Origin: Hofstenia miamia
Lineage: Eukaryota; Xenacoelomorpha; Acoela
Assembly: GCA_004352715.1 (NCBI GenBank)
Contig: SCFE01000100.1
Location: 1,060,177-1,124,176 of the forward strand
Length of the DNA stretch: 64,000 bases
Reading direction: 5' to 3'
In this document: piece by piece, positions 44,130 to 57,176 of the stretch
Layout: every line of letters starts with the position of its first letter
How positions within the stretch are numbered: position 1 is the stretch's first letter
Notes under the pieces: generated by a model
Told to the model about the DNA's origin: nothing
What the model saw: the letters and a program-made list of their open reading frames with translations, nothing else
Database searches by the model: none
Translations under genes and position numbers: made by a program

Positions 44130-44960
44130 TAACTCCTTATTCCCTGACGTTACATAACCGTCGCGAACGTTTGTACACACCTTGCTATCAGATAGTCTAC
44201 TGCCTCTAAATCGTTTTTGCAGAGCCTGCACTTATTATTTATCTCAGCTCTTCTGTCTATGTGATTCTTCATCAGTTTGTACTATTGAATATTCGCGTGC
44301 TGCCATTATCAGTGCCTCTATTTCTTTCCTTAGCCATGCCTTCGTAAGCCATTTTTTGCAGTTTCTGTATTCCTCCAGTATTCTCCATGCATCGCCTTTC
44401 GTATTCTATCCTACACTGATATGCCTTCTTTCCTACGCACTCTGTTCTTATCTTTCCTAAAAGTAGTGATTCCTTGTGTTGTTCTTCTACGTATTACTTT
44501 GGTTCTAGTCTTTCTACAGCTTACTGCACACTTACCAGTCCTTTCCCAGTTTGTGACTTGCTATCTACAGTCTGTCTACATCTCCAATTAAGTTGAATGA
44601 TGTTTCTGCTCCTTGTGCCTTCATGGTGTCAGTGTCTAGCTCCCTCAGTTCATTCTTGTTCCATCTAACTCTTGCTTCAGAGTTTCTCAACACTGGCATA
44701 GTCCAAGTATAAATTGCTTTCATGTTGTTCCGCACATTCAATGCTGACTTCTGTAGTATTTTCCTTACCCCTCCATCTTGTATTCCTTCCTTAGCCTCAT
44801 CTTCATTTCCTCATGATATCTTTCTCTCTTTCTCTCTCTCTCTCTCCTAAGTACTTGTGCACTTCCTTCACCTCCTTACTCTTACTCCCACTTGTTCGTC
44901 TTTAACAAACCTCCATCCGTTCACTTGCTCGTGATCATTTTTGCCAATCAATAAAACTTT
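44130..44960 (-). mobile_element. LINE remnant, C-terminal part of the RT ORF
   Basis: Reading down the minus strand I see KEVHKYLGE (44845-44880), VRWNKNELRELDTDTMK (about 44625-44680), FNLIGDVDRL and finally EEYRNCKKWLTKAWLRKE, IEALIMAAREYS (44290-44390). The pattern YLG ... W...EL..LD..TRK ... DVDRLY ... WL.K..L..ETE.LI.AAQ is the post-RT region of one widespread LINE group in invertebrates. Stops interrupt it. A (GA)n expansion sits directly after YLG. Confidence 0.72.
44821..44847. repeat. (TC)n microsatellite inside LINE coding sequence
   Basis: 27 bp of TTTCTCTC... It reads as a run of ER dipeptides on the minus strand, directly after the YLG motif of the LINE remnant. Confidence 0.9.
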
Positions 44961-45174
44961 GGAATTCTCAAGTATTTTAAGTAGAGATAGAGAAAAAATA
45001 TAAACGATTAAGGAAAAAGCTAAAACGTTATTGTTACGCATATACATTATATAATTTTATTTAGTTTGTAGCGTGTAATAATTTTTTGTACCATTGTATG
45101 TAATGTAATAAATTGCTTTTTTGACTCTTAATATAATAAATAGTTCAAATAGTTCACAAATAGTTTTTTCCAGC

Positions 45175-45741
45175 AACTTGAAAACAAAATTACAACCGCC
45201 TTAAGCAAAAACGATAACATTGTGTCAATGGGGGATTGGAATTTTCTAAATAAATTCGAGAAACAAAACTTACTAAACTTTATTTCAACATTTAACATTT
45301 CTTTAATTAATCAAACTTTTCCTTCTAGGGTTAATATTAATAGCGACTATTTCTTAGTATCTGAAAATACAGTTTTTTAGGAATTTATATGCTCAGAATT
45401 TCCTTTTTTCCGATCATTGTCTTATAATTTCATATTTAAAAGCTGATATTAAGCCTTCTATACCCAATAAAAAATGGGTTAAAATTAGAGAAAGATCAAA
45501 AGAGAAAATTGAAATATTTAAATGTTGCTTGAAAAATGAAAGCTGGAATTCCGTATTTTCCTCAACTACACCTAATCAAATGCTTAAAAATTTCATAAAA
45601 ATGTCTGCTGTCCTGAAAAGAAGATTTTCAAATCTGAAAATCCTTCTATTTCATTTAATACACCAAAAAATAAACCATGGACAAACTAAACATGATTTGA
45701 AAGTATTAGAAGAAAAAGAGAATGTTGGCAAACTTATGTAG
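45175..45741 (+). mobile_element. LINE fragment, end of endonuclease domain
   Basis: The + strand encodes NIVSMGDWNFLNKFEKQNLL and SLINQTFPSRVNI, then in a shifted frame FSDHCLIISYLKADIKPS and NKKWVKIRERSKEKIEIFK. GDWN corresponds to the GDFN motif and FSDH to the SDH motif of APE-type LINE endonucleases. It is a separate copy from the LINE that begins near 46290, because that one has its own endonuclease. Confidence 0.72.
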
Positions 45742-45864
45742 CATCCAAAACTGACAAATATCATTCTGCTTAAAAGAATGCTTGTAACCTATGTAACATC
45801 GAAATAAGAAATGCATGTAATCAGAAAGGAAATTGTCCTCTAAATATAACTACAAATCGGTTCC

Positions 45865-45865
45865 C

Positions 45866-45905
<40 letters not shown>

Positions 45906-46289
45906 TATATATATATATGCATCAAATTTGCTTACATATCTGAAGTCATCTTAGCAAATCANNNNNNNNNNNNNNNNNNNNNNNNNNNNNNNNNNNNNNN
46001 NNNNNNNNNNNNNNNNNNNNNNNNNNNNNNNNNNNNNNNNNNNNNNNNNNNNNNNNNNNNNNNNNNNNNNNNNNNNNNNNNNNNNNNNNNNNNNNNNNNN
46101 NNNNNNNNNNNNNNNNNNNNNNNNNNNNNNNNNNNNNNNNNNNNNNNNNNNNNNNNNNNNNNNNNNNNNNNNNNNNNNNNNNNNNNNNNNNNNNNNNNNN
46201 NNNNNNNNNNNNNNNNNNNNNNNNNNNNNNNNNNNNNNNNNNNNNNNNNNNNNNNNNNNNNNNNNNNNNNNNNNNATATATATATATTC
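45865..46289. repeat. (AT)n microsatellites with 314-N gap
   Basis: AT tracts at about 45870-45918 and 46276-46289 lie on either side of the gap at 45962-46275. The 46 bp immediately left of the gap repeat sequence found at 43905-43992. Confidence 0.92.
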
Positions 46290-49110
46290 TAGAAGTCTCA
46301 ATGCAAACAGAAATGATTTCTTAAATTTGATTTCAAAAATTGGAAAAATGCAATATTCATAATTACAGATACTTGGCTTAAGCTTGATATCGACCCTAAC
46401 TTGTTTAATCCAGACCAACAACATTTTGACGTTTTTTTCCTAAGAATCGAATAGGCAGACGTGGTGGACTTATTACAATTGTACCAAAATCTCTAAAACC
46501 AGCCCGTAAATCTGATTATGAATTTAATCACGGAATATTTGAAAAGCTGTAATTAGAAATAATATCAATAGAGAACTGTTTCCAAAAAGAATTGATAAAC
46601 GTAACTTATAATCCAAATAAAAATTATCTAGTCGAATATCTTAATTATAAAGTAAACGAAATATCTGAAATACGTAATGATTATAACTCTCTAAATATAT
46701 TTGATGACTTTAATATTAATTACTTTAAATTTTATGAACGAAATTCAATAAATGAAATGTCTGCCACATGTAGTCTTCGTTGTGTAAACACAGTGTGTAA
46801 CACTCGCATGAACAATTTAATTGATCACTTTTTTTACTAACTCTGAAATTTCTTTCAAATATTTAATGTTTGAATCATTTAGTGATCATGCACTGTGTAC
46901 ATATATTAGTAGCAAAACTACTAAAAGCAAGCAATTTAAAACCATAAATGCAAGAGACTATTTATCTTACTCAGATGAAAAAATGGAAAAGGCCCTAAAA
47001 AACACAGCATTTAACTATATTTACACATTAAATTCTGGACCTCAGATGATTAATTACAAAGCATTAAACACCGTTGCACCAATTAAGAAGCGACGGGTGA
47101 AGATTAAAGCAATTAAATTTCCTTTTTCAAACACCGGCGATAATCAAGTCCATGAACTAGTATCAATTAAACGAGTATTATTTGATCTTGCGAAATGCCT
47201 GCCGATAAAGACTAATTGGACCAATCACAAAAGCTCAAAGAAACTTAATTAAGTATATAACAACAAAAAAATTAACTAAAGCTCGACAAAAATTTTTTAA
47301 TCAATTAAATTCTACTCGAGAAAAATGGCCATACATCCATAAATTTATTGGAAAATCTAAAGGTCTTTCATCCGAAATAAATAAATTAAATATCAATAAT
47401 TTACGACCATAAAAGACAAAACTCAAAGACTAAATCATTTAAATTCAACATTCAAAGAAATTGGAAATTTCAATTTCCCACCTTATAAGAAAGTACAAAA
47501 TTCTGGAAAACTCAAACAATCAAAACAATTATCTTTAGATTTGCTACAATCAATAAATTAGAAAACATTGTTAAGAAACTTTATACCAACAAATCAATCG
47601 CTTCTTATAACCTCCCATTTTTTATTATTAAACGTTTTTTTTCCTATTTTTGGAGAACAATTGTTAGTCGCAATCAATCAATGTATTATTGATTGTAAAT
47701 TTCCAGACTTACTAAAAAAAATCAGATATAACTCCCATATATAAAAAGGTGACAACCTAAATGCAAACAATTATAGACCCATTTGTGTTACACATCCTTT
47801 TAGCAAACTCATTGAAAAACTGTTCTATGTTTAAATAAACGCATTTCTAAATCCTGCAAACATCCTATCAAATAAGCAATTTGGTATTCGTGCTGGACAT
47901 AGCACAAAGGACGCAATTTTATCGATCACGCAACAAATTAAGTCTAATATATCTCATAATAACTGCAGTTGTGTAGCCTTACTAGATCTAACTAATGCAT
48001 TCAATTCAATGAATTTCGATATCTTGCAAGAAATGTTTATAAATTATAATTTTGGTGCTAAATCAATTAATTTTATCATGAACATCTTAAAAAATAGACA
48101 GTAGCGCGTAATATTAAACAGGAAAAAATCAATTTATATTACGACCGACAGTGGGTTACCCTAAGGTACTGTACTTGGACCAATTATATTTGCAATTTTT
48201 GTAAATGATATAATAAAACATGTTAAATACAGCGATATTTACTAACATGACGACAACACATGCCTAATAAGTACCACAAAAAATGCTTTTGATGCTACAA
48301 AAACCTCCAAACAGATATAGAAAAATTAAACAATTATTTTACAAATAATCAACTAAAACTAAATATTGACAAACACAATTTAAAAATTTTCTCACTGAAA
48401 GGTACAAAAAAACATAATAAGTGATATAAAACTTAGGTAAATAATAAGCAAATAAATCAAAGTGAGTCAATCAGCTATTTAGGAGTGGAGATAGATAATG
48501 AATTAAAATTTGAAAAGTTTCTACTGAAAAAAATTCCAAAAATGACCGCAGGCATTAGATATCTTTATGACTTACGCAATGTAACATCAAGCATTATCAT
48601 AAACAACTAATACATGCTTTCTGTTTGTCTCATTTTTAATACTGTTCCTTTCTTTTAACTAACCTAAATTCGAAACATCGTATGCTTCTATCAAAGACAT
48701 TTAATTGGTGTATAAAAACTCTAAACTTTGCACAAAAGCATGACGAAGCATCAGTATATCGTAATAAATATAAAATATTATCTCCGTTCTATCCAATTCA
48801 TCTACATATACTATCTATCTTATTTAAATTCAAATGTTTGCAAACATCTCTCCTTTTCCTTAATGATTATACGTATTAAATTAAATGAGCGATCGCAAAA
48901 AATTTCTGTGTTTAGATAAAAATTCTAATGGCTTTCATCACATATCAATTAAATTGTGGAATAATTTAGATTATAAAACGCGAATGGAAAAAAACTATAA
49001 AAAGTTTAGAAAAAAATGGAAACGATTTCTTCTAATAAAACAATATACATTAGGTGACGGTAATACACTTCATGCATTCGAAACATACATCCAAAATTGA
49101 GCACCTACAG
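46290..49110 (+). mobile_element. LINE remnant with endonuclease and reverse transcriptase
   Basis: Nearly complete but dead EN-RT protein on the + strand. Endonuclease: TDTWLK, RGGLITIV, DDFNIN, SFSDHALC. Linker: KLTKARQKFFNQLNSTREKW. RT: NANNYRPICVT and SKLIEKLF (about 47765-47825), KQFGIRAGHSTKDAIL (47875-47920), VALLDLTNAFNSM (47975-48012), GLP-stop-GTVLGPIIFAIFVND (48150-48210), HDDNT in place of YADDT (48240-48260), and SYLGVEIDNELKFEKF (48470-48520). C-terminus: FHHISIKLWNNLDYKTR. RT palm residues are partly kept (LLDL), but many TAA/TAG codons and frame changes interrupt it. It resembles CR1/Jockey-type LINEs and looks related to the fragment at 1-690. Confidence 0.88.
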
Positions 49111-52100
49111 AAACATTCGCACAAACTTTGATTACATTATTACATATTAATTTGTAGTTAATTATTTGTTTATATTTTATTTTATTAAATTTGCTTTATT
49201 ATTCTTTTAAGCAATGTTTTACGTTCAAGAAACCCACCGGGTTATGATTATATAAACTATTCGCCACCTAATGTTCTGCATAACTATATTTCTTCCTGCA
49301 AAAAACAAGGAAAAATTAGAAAGCACATAGTTATAATGGCCAATTATAGCGAAACATTAATTTCAGTAAGCTTCACCTTAGCGAACTTTTGAATATGTCA
49401 ACTTTCCTATTTATGTATACAAATATATAAAAGCAGCTGAAAAATTACGCAACATTAAGTATAATAATAATAATATAAAAGCAATATGAACTACATAAGG
49501 CACTTCTATGTAACAAGCTTTTGTTAGCAATACATAGAGTTTTTTCTCCACAATAGCTGAACAGAACAATAACGTTCTACAACGCATAAAATTCTCTGTA
49601 TTTTTAAAATCTAAGGTATACATAATATTGCAAATTCATTAATTAACGAAATTGTCACAATCGAGTTCTGTAGAAAAAAAACAGGTAGTAATATCGTTTC
49701 TTTACTCTAATATTAATAATAGGAGGCCCAATTCAATAAACTCTTCTTCATTATTGGTTTTTAATTGAATTAAGAAGCAATAATTCATCATTATGGTTTA
49801 TAATCTATATTATATATCTTCATCCGCCCTCCGCATTTCTCTGTTCTCAATTTCACCCTGGAATGATACGACTAAAACATAACTCAATCAATTAAAAAAT
49901 TATAATGACACATTCATAAAGTTCTTGTCAATGTCATACTCCTGGCAATAATAGCTTTGTGTAAATTTAGATAATTTCATTCCCATGGACCGAATCTTTG
50001 GGAATAAAAAGCTTGAATTGATATTAATATCAGTTTTAAGCATGTTTAAGCGCACTACATACTTTTTCAATATTAAATTATCTATATCTTTAGAATTTAT
50101 GCAATTAAGGACTTTAACTATCAAATACATATGCACATAGTCAATTGAGGTAGAAATATCTTGCACTCAGACGTATTACTCAATATTAATTACAGAATTT
50201 AAACTATTGTCTAATGAAGTAATTATTGAAACTATACTTATTAAAGCGATAGATATTTTACGGCCTATTTGATAACATTGAATTTATATTTTCCTGCTCA
50301 CTATGTCTAACAACATATTCCGTTACCTAGCAAGCAAATTTGAATTAATTTTCTAGTTTCTATAATGAATTACTAGATGGCATAACAAGTGAGTATTGTG
50401 TTGCTATTGTTTGAGAATAACATAAATGAATTCAGCATAGTATAAGAACATTTACGCATCGAAACCCGATAATATTGCATATTGTAACTGAAAAAATGCA
50501 GTTCATAAGCAATCATTTGAAGTCATCCGCTCATACTCATTTAAAGTAGAAATACATTTGTAAATTTCAATGCTGAAAATCAGGATCACGTCAACCAATT
50601 TTTTAGAAAAATTTAATTTACAGTATAAAACATGCCAACAGAGTTGAGAAATAACTTTTTAAATGGAAATATTTTTTACTGCACCACCGCTAAAATTCAA
50701 TGTTAATAATCCATATAATTATAGCAACCTTGAATCCGTTTGAAATTTCAAAGTTAAACCAGTGAGCCCCTATGCTATTTTGATAGCTTAAAGATGCATG
50801 CCAGTTCAAGCAAAGGGAATGAAGACATAGCAGTGGTAGACTGAGAAGAAGGAGTTGACAAAGTGATATGCATATCAGTAGAATGCAAATAAATAAAACA
50901 AGGATAGGGAGTTGGAAGTAAAACTAAAAAGATTGTAGATATTTATCAAATGTCAAAGAGGGGCCGAAGTTGTGCATCTGTGGTTGCCAATTTTGACCTT
51001 TCGGTAGTACAGATCTTTTGAAAGTCGTTGATAAAGTTTCACACGGACTTCCTAAACCAAAATTCAGTGCTTTAATATAAAGTTCTAATTCTGTTAATAG
51101 CAAAAACTATTATATGCATGAATAATGCGTTGTATAGAATTGAAATATTACGTTCTTCTCCTTAATCATATTCGACCTGGTCTTTTTTGGCCTCCTCAAG
51201 TCTGGAGAAGGAGGATCCCCCACCATATTTAACTTTGGATTGAATTATGAAATTTGATGCTATCATTATTGTTGATGACGCAATCAAATCTGAAAATTTA
51301 GGTATATTTTTGGAATATAGTACATATTGGTTTTCCCTTTTGGAAATGATCAAATTCATTAAAATTTATACCTATGTAATCCCCCTGTTATCAGATATAA
51401 TTTTCACAGTAACGATAATAAATGATAAGCATACGTAAAATGATCAGACATTTAGAAAATAAGTATTGGAGGAAGGAGTTGTAATTGCCAATAAAAGTTT
51501 GGAAAAGTCACCAAATATTCATCTGACAGAACAGGATTAGAAAGAATGACAATAAATCTACGTTTCGAATTGATGTGGTACTAGTTATTGAGGTTGTTGC
51601 AATATCACTTTATTGACATAATTTTTAAGTGCAATGCATTAGTCGAATGAATTATTTAATATATCCTAGATCGAGTAATACAATTACTTAAATAAGTTCT
51701 GTACTTTGTTGAACAAGGTTTTTTGTAATTTAGATTGTTTTAAATTAAAATATATTTCACGATATTTGCGAAGATTCAGACAGAATGTTTTTTGATGTTA
51801 CTAATCGCTTATTCTGATATAATCTCTAATAAGATTAACCATGAAGTAAATGTCTGCCATCAATAGCTACCAAAGTATTGATACTCTTAGCCTTTGATGA
51901 GTTAAGCCAAACTTCATTGTTATAAAAAAGCCATTGCATTTTGTTTAAGAGTGCTCCCGCCTAATGAAAGTTTTTGTTTATTTGGGCAATTTCATATGAC
52001 ACCAACTTGAAGAAAAATGACACAAAATTTGAAAAGCCACAAATTATGTCTATTTTTCTAAAAAATCAATATAAAATTTGCTTTGACAAGGATAATGATT

Positions 52101-53271
52101 TTTTTCCATTTGTTATAGGTTCCCTAGTACTTTTAGAATAATCACATTATTTTATGGCAAAAAAGTTATTTTTTTCAAGTTTGAAAATTTGTTGCTCATA
52201 ATTTTTTTCATTTTATTCCTAAGCTCGCGATAATGGTAAGAGTCTTAGGCAGCTATTTTGATCTTCATTGGTTTCAAAAATAGAAAACGTATTTTAAACA
52301 TCAATTTTATTATATACTATAATTCCACATGTTGACTTTATATATTCAAGAAAATTTTACTTGTCTCATCAGGTAAATGACTTCATTTGTAGTCATAGGG
52401 AGGCAGCTCATGGCAATAGCTACTTCTCATCAAACGACAACGCGGGAACTAATATTAGGCTAAGATTGAGTACTTCCGATTTATTTCTAGTCTATACATT
52501 TCTTATAGTTTTTCTAAAATACATAGACTTATGGTCTTAAATTGATTAAATAAATGTTTTTATTTGAAAGAAAACATTCGATTTTATATAGATTTTGCCG
52601 TTTTTAAAAACTGAAAAAATTTCATTTAATAGGTGGGAACACCCTTTAGAAGAATAAATTTTAAAAATTTCAAAGACTAAGAATATATTTTAATTTGAAC
52701 ATAGAAATATATATCTTAGAAATATACTGTCACCACATGAACTTGTAGAAACCAATAATGGGATGCAGTGTATTTGCCAATGTGTGTTAATTACATAATG
52801 TCAATGACATTGACGTATACGACTCACAACTCCAATAGACTGACCACAACAATTACCTATTCAATATGATTCAGTAATAGAAAAATTCAAAAATGGAGCA
52901 AATAATTATGTTGAGATTTCATTATTAATTATTAACAATTATTTATTCACTTGGAAAGGCTTAGCAAAATCTATTTATTTTACAATGTTGACTTGTTACG
53001 AAAAACATTTGATTTAAGCATTACTTTCAAACTATTGCCTGACCTTGAAAATTAATCCCAACCGTAAAATGAATACAGACAACCTTACGCAATTTACTCA
53101 TCTTCTGGTGTTTTCATTGTCAGCCCTGTACATTAAGGTGCTTAGTAATATTTATAAAAAAGCTGCTATTTGTGTTTATGAATAAATCAAATTTCTCTAT
53201 CAAATATTCATACAAAGCTTTGTTTTATAATTCACTAGACAATTTCATTCAGCAATGCACGGACTTCTAGT
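49111..53271. other. No gene seen
   Basis: Four kilobases of AT-rich sequence without supported coding, RNA or transposon features. Confidence 0.55.
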
Positions 53272-53837
53272 CAGGGGCGGATCCATCAAAAAAAATTTAG
53301 GAGGCAATTTTTCAATTTTTTTCAGTCTTAAAAATGGAATTATTGCTTAAACCAATACACTTGCTGCATGCGCATTATACTTATGTTGATGAAGTAAAGC
53401 CTAGCCAGTAAGTCTTTCCTCGACCATATTGTTCTCAGCCAAGTTTTCAATGAGTGCATAGAGGAAAAGCTTATTTCTGCTGAAGCAACACTGACTAGCA
53501 CTGTCAGAGTATTTTATGGAAAAGTGTACATTAGTAAAAAATTGCCTATCACATTTCTCCAGCATTTCTTTCTTACTTGTCAGCAGGGCAGTATGACTTG
53601 CAGATCTTTTTCATTTTTCTTTCAACAACTGAATGTTGGCTTGCAGAGCAACAATCATGACTAAACATACCACCATAAGTATTGAAAATTAATTTATCTC
53701 AGATCTTGTTTAAATAACTCCAATTATATTAATCATATAGCACAATATTTCATTTAACGTATTCACAGGTTTAGGGGGGAAATCATTCAAATTGGCCCAC
53801 TGAATTCGTAACTGCTCCTAGTAAGGATTTGTCCCTG
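53272..53837 (-). mobile_element. hAT element relic
   Basis: The left end CAGGGGCGGATCCATC at 53272 and the inward-read right end CAGGGACAAATCCTTAC at 53837 agree at most positions, as expected of diverged hAT termini. Inside, the minus strand carries a hAT transposase C-terminal domain. No matching target duplication is visible (CTTCTAGT versus GGTGTTGC), so the exact borders are uncertain. Confidence 0.6.
53355..53516 (-). pseudogene. hAT transposase C-terminal dimerisation domain, fragment
   Basis: The minus strand reads NTLTVLVSVASAEISFSS, then MHSLKTWLRTIWSRKDLLAR and LYFINI. The pattern 'A-E-x-S-F-S-x-(L/M)-x-x-(L/I)-K-T-(Y/W)-L-R-S-x-M-x-x-x-R-L' is the conserved dimerisation region at the C-terminus of hAT transposases. 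Here the CSAER Arg is Ile. Stops occur just before and after it. Only this piece of the transposase is recognisable. Confidence 0.75.
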
Positions 53838-56200
53838 GGTGTTGCAATTTTGGAAAGAGTGACCATCTATCTCCTATTCATCTCGTTCAATAATCAAAAG
53901 ACAAAATTTTAAATGGTGTGAATGCTTGTGGACGAAAAATGCCATCATTCCCTAAAGCAACTTCCCCCTACTAACACTGGCTTTTCAAAGAAACAAGACG
54001 GATTAATTCTAATGAAAACACAACTACAGTATTATCAATTCTCAACGGCAGAAGAAATTATCGATGTTTCGTTGGAGTGGTTTCATGGTTTAAAATAAAA
54101 AGACTTCGTAATGCAAATAAGAATGTTGGGTAATCATTACCGAAACGCCATAGGTAAGCAAAGCGACCTCGTTATATAATTAGATATTTGTTTCTTGAAA
54201 TATATCATTTTATCTGGAATTAATGTCGCAATTTTCAAAACTTTCTGATCGTCCCAAATGCATGTACCTTGAAAATAGTGTGAAAAACGAAAAGAATTCG
54301 TTTGACAGATTTGGAAAATGCATTAGCCAATATTTTTGAGCTAATAATAGTTATAATCTTTAACTTCTATTGTTTTTGTAGTTAGAAAACAACTTTTATC
54401 ACTATATTTGAATGCTTGTACTTGACACATGGCTGCATTTCAACAAAAATAGTATAAACATAAATATTTTGTTAGTAAATTGGAGAAATCTTAGTAAATT
54501 CAATCTCTAGGTTTGTTTCCCAAAAATACGATTGAGAAAACTAGCAAAAATGTGTCTATAATTTTGCATTTTAGAATTTCAAAATCCTTTAAAATAAAAG
54601 GTTTACTTTAATGTAACAAGACATCGGCAGTAGCTTAACAATAGCAAAAAAACTTAATAGAGCTTATTCCATTATTTATTCAGGAAATAGCATGTGGAGT
54701 ACATTAGTACTTTCTAAATAAAAACGTGAATTAGTATTTGACAAAAGTTGAATGCATAAAATGTCTAGAAAACGGAGTCAGTAAATTTATAGGCAAACGC
54801 TATTTATGAAATATAAAACTTGTGGTTTCCAAACATTTTTAAGTATTGTACTAAATTAATTTAATATGTCCTTGACATAACTGTAAGTAATATTATTGTG
54901 GTGATATTATTGAGTCACTGCGAGGGTTATTTTGCGAAAGTTATAAAAAGAAACTCTTTAAAATTTCGAAAATATAGTTTTCAGTTAAGAAAATGACATA
55001 TATTTAAAGCTGAAATAAAATTAACTTTATATCGACAAAGCTATAAATTTATAAAAGAGGTAAGATGGAAAATCAGAATCTCTAATCCAAAATATGTATA
55101 GAGGCAACATTTATGCTGCTTACTATAAGGTATTATCAAATCATTAGCAACATGAGCATTAAATTAGAAATTTATTGTACACTGTTTTCTAGAAATCTGC
55201 TAAATCCACTGTGTAGGAAACAGCTTTTTTGAACAGCATTTTCTAAAAGAAATGTCATGACTATATTGATATTTATAAGCAGTTAGAACAAATTGATAAA
55301 AGCAATATTATCTCTTCGCCTTCTAGCAATAGTATGTATTAACTTGTCAAGGATAATTCCGGGTTGTTTTGAATTAGAATTTTGTGAACCATGTTGGATA
55401 AATATTCAGATTCACGTGTTTTCCTATTGTTTATTTATGCTAAACAAGGTTGAAAGATAAATGGGAGTGTAATGTATTAAGAAGTAAAGTTCACTACACA
55501 CACTTTATGAAACAGAAAATGACTTTATTTGTTCAATTTACTGCACTCATTTGCTTTCCATTTCAATGAGATTAATTTCTTCTCTAAATTTAGTTCATTA
55601 GTTTAAATTCAAGCGTTGCAATATTGTCCTTGCTGTTTCGAAAATCATGTTAATATATTTTGCTTTAATAATAAACATTTAACACAATAAAAAAATACAC
55701 GACAGTAGTATTAGGCTTATATTCTTTTCAAAGGTTATTAAAATTAAAATTAGAAACTAGACATTCGCAGTGTTTCATTAATTTGAACTTGAATTACCTA
55801 AATTTTATAACTTTGAAGACTGTTGATTTATTGGCGCATAAACTACTTTGAAGCTCAGCATGGTTGATATCTCAGGTGTACTATTTATATGTTTGCATTT
55901 GTTCACGTTAGATTTCTACAAATCACAGTGGTGTTGGTTTCTCTTCTTATATAAGATAGACATTCTCGCTCTCTGTAATTTTCTAATGTAAATTAAGTTT
56001 ATGTGAGAATCTACTCTAACAAATATATTTTGTCTTCATCTCGGTCATTCTCAAAAGAAATCCAAGACGTTTGCAATTTTTTAGAATTTAGGGTAGGTTA
56101 GCAGCACACTACTTCAATTTGACAGCAGAAAGTGGCAAAGAAGTAGTCTTAATCAGGCATAAGCAAGTAAAGTTAGACCAATCAAACACTATTCATTCCT
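53838..56200. other. No gene seen
   Basis: AT-rich. No supported feature. Confidence 0.55.
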
Positions 56201-56382
56201 ACCAGATACGTTTTCAAAAGCCAGATGAGTCAATAGGACTAAATAATTCGGCATATAATAACCTAACAAAATATTGTACATAATGACTTAAACCAGATAC
56301 GTTTTCAAAAGCCAGATGAGTCAATAGGACTAAATAATTCGGCATATAATAACCTAACAAAATATTGTACATAATGACTTAA
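56201..56382. repeat. Tandem duplication of a 91-bp unit
   Basis: 56201-56291 is repeated as 56292-56382 with no difference that I can see, starting ACCAGATACGTTTTC and ending AATGACTTAA. It is non-coding. Confidence 0.93.
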
Positions 56383-57176
56383 TTCAGAAGCCAGTTTGTG
56401 TCTTGGTAACATATTCCAGTGTCATTTGTGAAATGTAGAAAATGTTCAGTCATAAAAACAGGTCTATGTATCTTCATAGATATAATTGGATTGGTTGCCT
56501 TAGTTTTATCACTATATACATTTATATTTTCTAGAAATTTTGCTTTGATATCAATCTGCTTTAACCGTTGCAAATATAATGAAGACTTCTGAATTATTCA
56601 CACATCTTGGTGTAATTATTAAGTATGCAGCTTCTAGTCTAAAACACATAACTTTAATATTAGGTTGGCGTGCAAATTTGTTTCATCTTTTCTAAGCAAA
56701 ATGCTAAATGTTCAAGCCTAAGCTTTGAATAATCTAAACACATGCCTAATTGCTGATTACTTGAATCTGTAACCAAATCTAATATAGATACAGATAGGTT
56801 TATTGCAGTTTTTATCACTATAAGAGGCAAGTGGCTTGGATAAAACAATTAGTCTTAGTTCATAGGCAATTTCTAAAACTTATTTAGTATTTTGTTTTAT
56901 TGGCACCATAAATTAAACACTTTAGTGACTACAAAGGTGATGTTCTTTATGTTGCGTAAATTAAATAACTTCTTTTCTCTAATTTAATATCCACTATAAG
57001 CTGAAAACCGTGTATAGGTGTCTTGATAGCTTTTTGCTAATGATAATATATAAACAAATACTTCATAAAATATATAACATTCCATAAAGAATCTGATATT
57101 TGCAATCAGCATTGTTTTTCAAATATTTCATTTTATGATGTAGATTGAATGGAGGTGTTCCTGTTATAATTCACGG
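56383..57176. other. No gene seen
   Basis: AT-rich. The short open frames on the minus strand look like chance. Confidence 0.5.
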
